This document shows positions 7,230-15,894 of a stretch of 58,304 nt of DNA, piece after piece. The stretch comes from CAYPGJ01 sp964638515 (GTDB taxonomy: Bacteria; Planctomycetota; Phycisphaerae; Phycisphaerales; UBA1924). The stretch covers positions 1 to 58,304 of the forward strand of contig CAZWZL010000014.1 of NCBI GenBank assembly GCA_964638515.1, written 5' to 3'. Numbering within the stretch: position 1 is the first letter of the stretch; each line of letters begins with the position of its first letter. The notes under the pieces are model-generated. The model made no database searches and had not been told where the DNA came from. It was given only the letters and a program-made list of their open reading frames with translations. The position numbers and the translations under genes are program-made.

Positions 7230-7724
7230 TCAGTTCGTGTCCGAGTATCCCCCCAGTTTCCCGCAGTGCCGGCATCGGAAGAGGTAGGCCGTGGGGCCGT
7301 GTTCGAGACTCAGTGCGTTGAGGAAGACGTCCCACTCCGCATCGGACTCGATGCCGGACTCCGCGCGGATGGCGTCGAGAATCTCCTGGCCTGCCGCGGT
7401 GGGTCCACCACTGCTCCTGCTGCCAGCCGCGAAGCCCGGGGTTCGTTGGCAGATCTCATCGAGCACATCCTGCGGAACAGAATCCCACTGCCCGAAGATT
7501 CCGATGCCCGCGTCATCCGTGAATTCCGCGTCGAACTGCTTATGCGCCAAGCCATCGGCAATGCACCAGGGGCAGAGGCACTCTTGAAGGTCCTCCTCTT
7601 AATAGGCGGGAACGACGCAGTTGTAGCCGCGTGCCTCGCCGAGGCACGCGCACTCTTCGTCCGAGGGCAGGATCATGCCGGTCTTGGGGGGGGCCGGGTG
7701 GTAACGAAAGTGGGGGAGAATCAT
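7230..7724 (-). pseudogene. CbrC-family (UPF0167) gene interrupted by an in-frame TAA
   Basis: The full reading frame runs from ATG at 7724 to the stop at 7230 and encodes a 164-codon CbrC-like protein: MILPHFRYHP at the start, then ARGY, CLCPWCIADG and the end CRHCGKLGGY. Codon 42 is TAA (7601-7599), between VVPAY and EEDLQECLCPWC, where relatives read straight on. No frame change is needed, so this is a single nonsense change or a sequencing error. The family also usually has CxCC before the ARGY element; here it reads CACL. A downstream TTG at 7550 could restart a 106-residue C-terminal product, but it would lack the first metal-binding half. E. coli CbrC is linked to colicin E2 tolerance; its biochemistry is unknown. 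Confidence 0.75.
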
Positions 7725-7796
7725 GAGAGCCTCCGGATGACGAACTGGCGCGAGGTGTGACAAGCACATCGCCGGCTCGGCCGGGATACCGGCCGA

Positions 7797-8765
7797 TCAG
7801 GCCGCGGCGCGCAGCGCGTGTCGCAGATTTCTGGGTCGAATGACTTTCGTCGCCAGACCCATGATCTCGAGCATTCGGATGATGCCGTAGGTGACGTCGA
7901 TCTCCCACCACCGAAGTGTGGTCGTTGCGCTGGCGGGGTCATGGTGATGGTTGTTGTGCCAGCCTTCCCCGGAGGCCAGGATGGCGACCAGCCAGTTGTT
8001 GCGGCTGTTCTCGCCGGTGTCATGGGGCTGGTATCCGAACAGATGGGTGAGCGAGTTTACTGACCAGGTGATGTGCCAGACGATCACCGTGCGGAGGAAG
8101 ACGCCCCAGATCAGCATGCTGACGCCGTATCGTGCGGCCGAGGCCGGAGTGCCGCCGATGATGACGCCGAGCAGGGCCCCGACAACAACGTATGCCGCCG
8201 CGTGGAGGAGATAGATCCAGACCCAGAGCAGTGATTTCTCGAGGCGCATATAGAACGGCTTGGAGAGCAGGTCTGGCGCGTACTTGCCGTACACGTTGAT
8301 GTTGTGGGCCCCGGGATTCCGGGTGATGAGCCAGCCGATGTGCGACCAGAAGAAGCTCACGCGGGGCGAGTGAGGGTCGGGCTGCTCGTCGGAGTGGTTG
8401 TGGTGGTAGCGGTGGATCGCCACCCACTTGGCGGGCGTGTCCTGCATGCAACAGAGCGCGATGACGACGAGCACACGCTCGAGCCACGCGGGCACGGCGA
8501 AGCTGCGGTGCGTCAACAGCCGGTGATAGCAGAGGATGATGCCCTGCCCGAACACGAGCACGCCGAGCACCAGCGCGATGAGGCCGGCCCAGGTGAATGT
8601 CCAAGGGACGAGCGCCAGCAGGGCCAGCACGTGAAACAGGCCGATGGAGATCGCGTAGGTCCAATGGATGCGCCCGGGCACGACGAGGTCCGGGAGGGGG
8701 AGCCGTTCGTCGGCGGTGGAGCGCGAACCTACGGGGAGAACATCCGATCTGCTCGGTTGCATCAT
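7797..8765 (-). CDS. Membrane fatty-acid (acyl-CoA type) desaturase
   Basis: A 322-residue integral-membrane di-iron desaturase that introduces a double bond into fatty acyl chains, probably at delta-9, to keep membranes fluid. The three histidine boxes are all present: HRLLTH, HRYHHNH and HNNHHHD. Hydrophobic stretches on each side of the boxes fit four membrane helices. The first ATG of a pair at 8765 is chosen because GAGG lies about seven bases upstream; the frame is open further upstream but that extension has no membrane or family features. Electron donors (ferredoxin, cytochrome b5) are not encoded nearby. It is divergent from the alcohol dehydrogenase gene at 9047. Confidence 0.88.
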   Translation of the reverse strand: MMQPSRSDVLPVGSRSTADERLPLPDLVVPGRIHWTYAISIGLFHVLALLALVPWTFTWAGLIALVLGVLVFGQGIILCYHRLLTHRSFAVPAWLERVLVVIALCCMQDTPAKWVAIHRYHHNHSDEQPDPHSPRVSFFWSHIGWLITRNPGAHNINVYGKYAPDLLSKPFYMRLEKSLLWVWIYLLHAAAYVVVGALLGVIIGGTPASAARYGVSMLIWGVFLRTVIVWHITWSVNSLTHLFGYQPHDTGENSRNNWLVAILASGEGWHNNHHHDPASATTTLRWWEIDVTYGIIRMLEIMGLATKVIRPRNLRHALRAAA

Positions 8766-9046
8766 GAGGGGTCCTCGAGGGCCGATCGGATCGGCCGTGC
8801 AAGGTACCATCGAACCGCTCCACGAGTCGCTGGGCGAGGACTGCGAGGGGTTCCGTCGGTTCCTGGCGCGATGCGAGCCGGTTTGCTGACGCGGGATTGG
8901 GGCGATTCGTTCCGGGAGGCGCAGGCGAGACTGCCTGCCGGCTGACTTGAAGCGGTGCAGGCGGGAGGGCAGGTCTGGTAGAACAATGGCGTGGCCTTGC
9001 CCGTGCGTGTTTGTGATCTCACCCAACTGGATATCAGGATCTCCCG

Positions 9047-10093
9047 ATGCCAACGAAAGCCTTCGCCGCGAAGTCCGCCATTGACCCTCTCGGCCCGTTC
9101 AGCATCGAGCGGCGGGAGCCGCAGCCCAAGGACGTCGAGATCGACATCCTCTTCTGCGGCGTGTGCCATTCCGATCTGCACTTTGCGCGGAACGAGTGGG
9201 GCATGACGCAGTACCCGGTGGTGCCGGGGCACGAGATCCTGGGGCGCGTGACCCGCGTCGGGAAGGATGTGAAGAAGTTCAAGGCGGGGGACCTCGCGGC
9301 CGTGGGCTGCTTGGTCGATTCCTGCCGCACGTGCTCCTCGTGCAGGCAGGGCCTGGAGCAATTCTGCCTGAGCGGGCCGGTGTTCTCCTACAACGGGCCG
9401 GACAAGCATTCGGGTGGCATGACGTTCGGTGGGTACTCCGAGCGCATCGTGACCGACGAGGCGTTCGTGCTCAGAGTGCCCGCAAATCTCGACCCAGCGG
9501 GCGCCGCGCCGCTGCTGTGCGCGGGGATCACGACATATTCTCCGCTGCGCCATTGGGGAGCGGGGAAGAACAAGAAGGTGGGGATCGTCGGGCTGGGCGG
9601 GCTGGGGCACATGGGGGTGAAGTTCGCCCATGCCTTCGGCGCCCACACCGTGCTGTTCACGACGTCGGAGGGAAAGATCGCCGACGGCAAGCGGCTCGGC
9701 GCCGATGAGGTGGTGATATCGCGCGATGCGGACCGCATGGCCGCGCACGCTGGCTCGTTCGACATGATCCTCGACACGGTGTCGGCGGATCACGATCTGA
9801 ACGCCTATCTGTCGCTGTTGAAACTGGACGGGACGATGGTGCTGGTCGGCGCGCCGCCGGCGCCGCAGCCGGTGAGCGTGATGAGCCTGCTGTTTCCGCG
9901 CAAGCAGCTCGCGGGCTCGCTCATCGGGGGGATCGCGGAAACGCAGGAGATGCTCGATTTCTGCGGGAAGCACGGCATCGCTTGCGACGTCGAGATCATT
10001 CGGATGGAGCAGATCAACGAGGCCTACGAGCGGATGCTCCGGAGCGATGTGAAGTATCGGTTTGTGATCGACATGGCGTCGCTCAAGAAATGA
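9047..10093 (+). CDS. Zinc-dependent NAD(P) alcohol/aldehyde reductase, YahK-like
   Basis: A 348-residue medium-chain dehydrogenase of the cinnamyl-alcohol/YahK group, which reduces aldehydes to alcohols with NADPH. Catalytic zinc ligands are seen as Cys40 in CGVCHSD and His62-Glu63 in PGHE; the third ligand should be the Cys in LLCAG. The structural zinc site is the four-cysteine set C93, C96, C99 and C107. The Rossmann motif is GIVGLGGLGHMG. Length and motif order are full and normal. The likely role is aldehyde detoxification or alcohol metabolism. The stop overlaps a possible ATG of the next gene (ATGA at 10090), but a better start for ppc lies 72 bp downstream. Confidence 0.9.
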   Translation: MPTKAFAAKSAIDPLGPFSIERREPQPKDVEIDILFCGVCHSDLHFARNEWGMTQYPVVPGHEILGRVTRVGKDVKKFKAGDLAAVGCLVDSCRTCSSCRQGLEQFCLSGPVFSYNGPDKHSGGMTFGGYSERIVTDEAFVLRVPANLDPAGAAPLLCAGITTYSPLRHWGAGKNKKVGIVGLGGLGHMGVKFAHAFGAHTVLFTTSEGKIADGKRLGADEVVISRDADRMAAHAGSFDMILDTVSADHDLNAYLSLLKLDGTMVLVGAPPAPQPVSVMSLLFPRKQLAGSLIGGIAETQEMLDFCGKHGIACDVEIIRMEQINEAYERMLRSDVKYRFVIDMASLKK

Positions 10094-10161
10094 CGAACGC
10101 GTCGGGGCGGGCGTCGATCGCTCGCTACCACGCGCGGCGCACGATGGATCAAGGGGATCGC

Positions 10162-12825
10162 ATGACTTCTCCGCTCACGCGCGACATCTCCTGGCTGAAC
10201 GCGCGGCTCGATGAGGTCGATACGCCGGCCGCGAAGCGAATCGTCGGGCGGGTCCGCGAGGCGGCGAGCGCGATGCTCGGGTCGGTTGGCCCGGACCCGT
10301 CGCTTGCTGGGCTGAGCGCGGACGAGATCCATGCCGCGCTCAAGAGCCTGACGATCCGGTTTCATCTGCGGAACAAGGCGGAGCAGGTGCACATCGTCCG
10401 CATCAATCGGGGGCGGGAGCTTGTGGCGACGCCGGAGCAGCCGAGGCCCGAGTCCATCGAACAGGCTGTCGGGCTCATGGCGGCGAACGGTGTTGATCTG
10501 GCGGCGTTGTGCGCCACGCTCGAGCGAATCGACATCAGGCCGACGCTCACGGCGCACCCGACCGAATCGCGCCGACGGAGCGTGATGCTGAAGCAGGCGA
10601 GGATCGCGGATCTGCTCGGGCGGAGAGATCAGGGTGAGCAGACGCCGGCGGAGCGAGCGCGGGGCGACAGCGCCGTGCGGCAAACGCTGGCGCTACTGCT
10701 GGCGACGGATGAGGTGCGGGCCCGCCGACTTGACGTGATGGACGAGGTGCGCAACGGGATCAGCTTTCTCGCCGGTTCCATCTGGGACGCCGTCCCGGGG
10801 CTGTACCGGGACCTGGGCGAGAGCGTGGAGGCCCACTACGGCGAATCGCCGGATCTGCCGATCGTGCTGCGCTACCGCACCTGGATCGGGGGCGACCGTG
10901 ACGGCAATCCGAACGTGACGAGCGCGCTGACGCGAGCGACGTTCGAAACGATGCGCAGCGCGGCCGTCAGTCGTCATGCGGAGGCGCTGGAGCGGCTGCG
11001 GCAGGAACTAAGTGTTTCGGATCGGCGGGCGCCCATCGATGATGCGCTGCGACGCTCGATCGATGCCGACGAGCGGGACAGCACGCTCGACTCGGAGCAG
11101 CGTCGGCACCTCACGCACGAGCCGTTTCGCGTAAAGATCAGCCACATGCAGCGGCGGCTGGCCACGAGGGAGTACTGCGCGGCCGAGTATGTGGAGGACC
11201 TGCGCGTGCTTCAGCGCGCGCTCCGGGTGGCGGGATTGAGCGAGGGCGCGTCGCGCGGCCCTCTGGCCGACGCGATGATTCACGCCCGTACGTTCGGGTT
11301 CCATCTGGCGGCGATGGACGTGCGTCAGCACAGCCGCGTGCACGAGGAGGCGGTCGCGGAGCTCTTCGCGCTGGCGGGAGTGTGCGCGAACTACGAATCG
11401 CTCGACGAGGAAGCCCGGATTCAGGCGCTCCGCCGGGAGTTGAGCACGGCTCGGCCGCTCGCGGGCGGCAACGCGGCGCTGTCGCCGACGACTCGCGAGT
11501 TGCTCGACACGCTGCGCGTGGTGTCCGAGCAGACGGCCCGGGAGCCCGAATCAGTCGGCGCCTACATCGTGAGCATGGCGCACGATGTGAGCGATGTGCT
11601 CGAGGTGCTCGTGCTCATGCGCGAGGTCGGGCTGTGGACGATCGCCGCGGGCGTGGCGAAGTGTCCGGTGGATGTCGTGCCGCTGTTCGAAACGGTGGAT
11701 GACCTGCATCGTGCGGCCGGCGTCATGCGTGCGTTGTTCCGCGAACCGGCGTACGCGGCCCATCTGGCGGCTCGATCGCGGTTTCAGGAGATCATGCTGG
11801 GCTATTCCGACAGCAATAAGGACGGCGGGTACTGGGCCGCGAACTGGCGACTGCACGCGGCGCAGGATGATCTGGCCCGGGCGTGCGTCGAGGAGGGTGT
11901 GACCTTCAGGTTCTTTCACGGGCGCGGGGGCACGGTCGCGCGGGGCGGGGGACGCGCCCATCGCGCGATTCTGGCGACGCCCGCGGTGAGCCGGAACGGG
12001 CAGATTCGGTTCACCGAGCAGGGGGAAGTGATCTCGTTCCGCTACGCGATGCCCGCTCTGGCGCATCGGCATCTGGAGCAGATCGTCAACGCGATGCTGC
12101 TTTCCACGGGTGGCGCGCCGCCTGAGGAGCGGCCGGCCGGCGTCTCCGCGGACCTGATGGATGCTTTGGCGGAGCGATCGCGCACTGCGTATCGGGGGCT
12201 CATCGACAGGGCCGGGTTCTGGGAGTGGTTCATCGAACGATCTCCCGTGCTGCACATCGGTGAGTTGCCCATCGCCTCGCGCCCGGTGCTGCGATCCGGC
12301 CAGCGGGTTCACTTCGACAACCTGAGAGCCATCCCGTGGGTGTTCGCATGGACGCAGATGCGCTACAACGCCCCGGGCTGGTTCGGCATCGGCTCGGCGT
12401 TCGATGAGTTGGCGATGGGCGACGCGGAGCGGATCGAGGCGTGCCGGGAGGCGTACCGCGCCGGCGGCTGCTTCCGAGCGTTTCTCGACAACGCGCAGCA
12501 GGAGATGGCCAGAGCACGTCTGCCGGTGGCCCGCTGGTACGCCGGAGATCAGGGCGACGAGGCGCACGCTCTCTTGGAGAGCGAGTATCAGCGTGCCGAG
12601 CGCGTGATGCTGGCGATCACGGGGCAGGCCGCGCTGCTGGACAACAACCCGGTCATTCAGCGGTCCATTCACGAACGTAATCCGGATACCGATGCGATCA
12701 ATGCGCTGCAGGTGGAGTTGCTCCGAAGATGGCGCGAGGCGTCGGAGGCGGATCGGGGCGGGCTGCGTCCGCTCATTCTGCTGAGCGTCAACGCGCTGGC
12801 CGCGGCCATGCAGAGCACCGGCTGA
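10162..12825 (+). CDS. ppc: Phosphoenolpyruvate carboxylase
   Basis: An 887-residue cytosolic enzyme that carboxylates phosphoenolpyruvate with bicarbonate to oxaloacetate, refilling the citric acid cycle. Family signatures are complete: TLTAHPTESRR with the catalytic His132, GYSDSNKDGGY, and FFHGRGGTVARGGGR. The C-terminus is QSTG, close to the usual RNTG that ends at the active-site region. The ATG at 10162 is preferred because AAGGGG lies seven bases upstream and the product length is normal; in-frame ATGs at 10144 and 10090 are alternatives, the latter overlapping the previous stop by four bases. Co-transcription with the alcohol dehydrogenase is plausible but no functional link is evident. 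Confidence 0.95.
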   Translation: MTSPLTRDISWLNARLDEVDTPAAKRIVGRVREAASAMLGSVGPDPSLAGLSADEIHAALKSLTIRFHLRNKAEQVHIVRINRGRELVATPEQPRPESIEQAVGLMAANGVDLAALCATLERIDIRPTLTAHPTESRRRSVMLKQARIADLLGRRDQGEQTPAERARGDSAVRQTLALLLATDEVRARRLDVMDEVRNGISFLAGSIWDAVPGLYRDLGESVEAHYGESPDLPIVLRYRTWIGGDRDGNPNVTSALTRATFETMRSAAVSRHAEALERLRQELSVSDRRAPIDDALRRSIDADERDSTLDSEQRRHLTHEPFRVKISHMQRRLATREYCAAEYVEDLRVLQRALRVAGLSEGASRGPLADAMIHARTFGFHLAAMDVRQHSRVHEEAVAELFALAGVCANYESLDEEARIQALRRELSTARPLAGGNAALSPTTRELLDTLRVVSEQTAREPESVGAYIVSMAHDVSDVLEVLVLMREVGLWTIAAGVAKCPVDVVPLFETVDDLHRAAGVMRALFREPAYAAHLAARSRFQEIMLGYSDSNKDGGYWAANWRLHAAQDDLARACVEEGVTFRFFHGRGGTVARGGGRAHRAILATPAVSRNGQIRFTEQGEVISFRYAMPALAHRHLEQIVNAMLLSTGGAPPEERPAGVSADLMDALAERSRTAYRGLIDRAGFWEWFIERSPVLHIGELPIASRPVLRSGQRVHFDNLRAIPWVFAWTQMRYNAPGWFGIGSAFDELAMGDAERIEACREAYRAGGCFRAFLDNAQQEMARARLPVARWYAGDQGDEAHALLESEYQRAERVMLAITGQAALLDNNPVIQRSIHERNPDTDAINALQVELLRRWREASEADRGGLRPLILLSVNALAAAMQSTG

Positions 12826-12912
12826 CGAGCCGGACCCCGACAAGTACACATCGCGCGAGGACGCCAGGGCGAAGTCGGCCGGAGAGGGGTGAGAGGTCGC
12901 TATTCTGTGGCG

Positions 12913-15564
12913 ATGAAGGCCATTGCTCGCTCCATTCAAGCCGGAACCATCGCCGTTCTCACCCTGTGCGCCGCGTGCGTGACCGCGTCTGGTTCGCCTC
13001 CGAAGGCGCTCACGGCATCGCCGCATGCAACACCGACGCCGTACGAGTACTTTGGCGGGCTGCGGATGGATCCGAAGGCGCCGACGCCTCGAAGCGTGCT
13101 CGGCTACGACATCGGCGCGCAGTTTTCGCGGCATCACGACGTGCTGGCGTATTGCAAGGCGCTCGCCGAAGCTTCCGACCGTGTCGTGCTGCACGAGTAC
13201 GGTCGGACGTGGGAGGATCGGCCGCTTGTGTACATGACGATCTCCTCGCCGCGCAACCTGTCGCGCCTCGACGAGATCCTGGAACGGCATCGTGCGCTGG
13301 CGGACCCCCGAGCCACCAGCGAGAGCCGCGCTTCGGAGATCGCGCGCGACAACCCAGCCGTGGTGTGGCTCTCGTACAACGTGCACGGCAATGAGGCCTC
13401 GTCCACCGAAGCCGCGATGCAGGTGGCGTACACGCTCGCGGCGTCGACCAACGATGATGTGAAGACGATCCTTGAGCGGACGGTCATCGTCATCGACCCC
13501 TGTCTGAATCCGGACGGGCGCGATCGCTACGTCTCGTGGTACCGCCAGCAGCTGGGCGTCGAACTGGATTCGAGCCCCATCGCCGGCGAGCATCAGGAGC
13601 CTTGGCCGGGAGGGCGGCCGAATCACTACCTGTTCGATCTCAATCGGGACTGGGTCTGGGGCGTGCATCCAGAATCGAGAGCCCGACTCGCGGCCTATCG
13701 AAGATTCCTGCCCGTGCTGCACATCGATTATCACGAGCAGGAGCACCATAGCCCGTACTTCTTCGGCGCCGGCGAACCCCCGTACAACCTCAACATCCCG
13801 CAGGAATCGAAGGAGTGGATCGAGCGCTACGGCAAGGCCAACGCGGTTGTGTTCGACGCCCACGGACTCGTGTACTCCACCAAGGAACGATTCGATTACC
13901 TCTACCCCGGCTACGGCAAGGTGATGCCGGTTTATCACGGCGCCATCGGCATGCTCTGCGAGCAGGCCGGGCACGGGCGCGCCGGTCTCGCGATCGACGT
14001 GCACGATCACTACACGCTCACCCTGCAGGATCGTGTCCGCAACCACTTCCTCACAAGCTTCTCCTACCTCGAGTCCACCGCGCAGTGGCGCGAGGAGCAA
14101 CTGCTGCGGTTCGCGCGGTTCTTTCGCGACTCTCTCACGCTCGATGCCAAGGGCCCCGCGGCCTTTTTGATCGACGCGCGCACCGACGCGGCCCTGCTCC
14201 AGCGCGTGTGGGATCTGTGCGCGGCCCACGGCATCGAGATCGAAGCGCTCGACGCGGACTCCACCATCTCCGGAGCCCACTCGTACAAGGACGGCGCGGC
14301 CATGGACGCGCTCGACCTGCCCAAGGGCTCATGGCTGATCCGCGCCGATCAACCCATGGGCCGACTCGTGCGATCGCTCTTCGAACGCGCCTCCGAGATC
14401 GAGAGCATCGACACGTACGACATCGCAGCATGGTCCGTTCCCGTGGCGTTCGGCCTCGATGCCGCCTGGACACAGCAGCACGTGTCGGCCGCCCACTCCC
14501 GACTCACCACATGGAAACCGCCTGCCCCGGCCATCTCTGGCGCGCCTGCGGATTCGTCGGTCGCGCTGGTCGTGGATGCGGCGCAGCACCGATTTCCCGC
14601 GGCGATCGGCGCCGCGACCCGACGCGGCATCTTTGCCCGCGCCGCAGGCGAGCCGATCACGCTGGACGGACAGTCGTTCGATAAGGGCTCGCTCATCGTG
14701 CACGCGATCCGAAACGACCCCAAGACCATGGCGGCCTTCGAGTCTGACCTGCTCGCGCTGGGGCTCTCGGCGCGGCGCGTGGAGTCAACGTTCACGGAGA
14801 GTGGGCCGGTGCTCGGCGCGAACGCCAATGCGCGGCTCATCATGCCCCGGGTCTTGCTGCTCGCCTCTGAGCCCGCATCGTCACTTTCCGCGGGCGAGAT
14901 CTGGAACCTGCTCGACAACCAGACCCCGATTCCTCACACACGCATCACGATCGAAACGCTCGCCCGCGCGGATTTGTCAGATTTCAACGTCGTCGTGATC
15001 CCCGCGGCCTCGTCGCTCGAAGGGGCTTTGGGCGAGTCGGGCGTTGCTCGCCTCAAGGACTGGATCCGTGCCGGCGGTTGCCTCGTCGCCACGGACGACT
15101 CCGCCCGCTGGGCGTCACGGGCCCTGCTCGAGGTTAAGGGTGAAACCGAGCCGAAGGACGAGAGGCCCAAGCTCTCCACACTCTCGTATGAGCAGCGCCG
15201 GCAGCGATCGATCGACGATCGCGTGCCGGGCACGCTGTTCCGAGTCGAAGTGGACCGATCTCATCCATTGGCCGCCGGCACGCCCGATTGGATTGGCGTC
15301 ATCATGCGCACGTCCGAGGCCCTGCCCGTTTCTGACTCGGGCTACGTCGTCGCGCGGTTCGCCGAGGCCCCGCACATCGGCGGGCCCGCATCGGAGCGGA
15401 ACATCTCGCGCATGGCCGGAAAGCCGTTTCTCACGCATCATCGAATGGGACGCGGCGCTGTGATCTGCTTCGCCGACGATGTAACACTTCGAGGCTTCAA
15501 CCATGCCTCGGCACGCCTGCTGCTCAACGCGATCGTGTACGGGCCGTCGCTGCCGGGAAGGTAG
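12913..15564 (+). CDS. Secreted M14-family zinc carboxypeptidase with C-terminal GATase-like domain
   Basis: An 883-residue exported protein. After a signal peptide (AVLTLCAACVTASG) comes an M14 carboxypeptidase domain with the zinc-binding HxxE motif as HGNE (His158, Glu161), the DPCLNPDGRDRY segment, and a HIDYHEQEHH segment that should supply the third ligand. M14 enzymes remove C-terminal residues or trim peptides and cell-wall material outside the cytoplasm. Residues from about 640 onward (VLLLASEP, VVVIPAAS, LKDWIRAGGCLV) look like a class I glutamine amidotransferase-like fold, as in several large bacterial M14 proteins. The ATG at 12913 is chosen over 12889 because it gives a clean signal peptide. 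Substrate is unknown. Confidence 0.85.
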   Translation: MKAIARSIQAGTIAVLTLCAACVTASGSPPKALTASPHATPTPYEYFGGLRMDPKAPTPRSVLGYDIGAQFSRHHDVLAYCKALAEASDRVVLHEYGRTWEDRPLVYMTISSPRNLSRLDEILERHRALADPRATSESRASEIARDNPAVVWLSYNVHGNEASSTEAAMQVAYTLAASTNDDVKTILERTVIVIDPCLNPDGRDRYVSWYRQQLGVELDSSPIAGEHQEPWPGGRPNHYLFDLNRDWVWGVHPESRARLAAYRRFLPVLHIDYHEQEHHSPYFFGAGEPPYNLNIPQESKEWIERYGKANAVVFDAHGLVYSTKERFDYLYPGYGKVMPVYHGAIGMLCEQAGHGRAGLAIDVHDHYTLTLQDRVRNHFLTSFSYLESTAQWREEQLLRFARFFRDSLTLDAKGPAAFLIDARTDAALLQRVWDLCAAHGIEIEALDADSTISGAHSYKDGAAMDALDLPKGSWLIRADQPMGRLVRSLFERASEIESIDTYDIAAWSVPVAFGLDAAWTQQHVSAAHSRLTTWKPPAPAISGAPADSSVALVVDAAQHRFPAAIGAATRRGIFARAAGEPITLDGQSFDKGSLIVHAIRNDPKTMAAFESDLLALGLSARRVESTFTESGPVLGANANARLIMPRVLLLASEPASSLSAGEIWNLLDNQTPIPHTRITIETLARADLSDFNVVVIPAASSLEGALGESGVARLKDWIRAGGCLVATDDSARWASRALLEVKGETEPKDERPKLSTLSYEQRRQRSIDDRVPGTLFRVEVDRSHPLAAGTPDWIGVIMRTSEALPVSDSGYVVARFAEAPHIGGPASERNISRMAGKPFLTHHRMGRGAVICFADDVTLRGFNHASARLLLNAIVYGPSLPGR

Positions 15565-15894
15565 CCCGGCCCTTGCTCGGACGGTTGCGTCGGTCACGAC
15601 GACGCCGTGAATCATCTCCCACGCCTCTTCTTGCTCCGGCGCTGCCCCATCCGGGGCGGCGAGGCCCACTGACGACGGACTGACGTTCGTGATCCCGGTG
15701 TCCGCGCCCACTCCGGGCTTGGCCGACCAAGCCGGCGTGGTCCGCGCAGGTACCGGCGGCGCAGAAACCCGCGGCTCATTCAAAGCGATGGGGTTCGGCA
15801 AAGCGTCCCTGCGCGTTGCGATCGGCGCACCCGTCCGGTAACGCCTCACCCGCCGCGCGCGCTGCCAACTTGCAGCCGATGAAACCCGCGCCGC
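15565..15894. other. Convergent intergenic stretch, nothing recognised
   Basis: It lies between the 3' ends of the M14 peptidase gene and the haem peroxidase gene. No gene, clear terminator or repeat was seen; open frames here are extensions of antisense frames from neighbours. Confidence 0.4.

Noticed and set aside
7230..7550. A genuine 106-residue gene starting at TTG 7550
   Set aside because: The frame and homology continue upstream through the TAA to ATG 7724, so it is the 3' part of a broken CbrC-family gene.
11551..14280. 909-codon open frame on the minus strand opposite ppc and the M14 peptidase gene
   Set aside because: It is the antisense shadow of two well-supported genes in GC-rich DNA; the product is Arg/His/Gly-rich with no domain.
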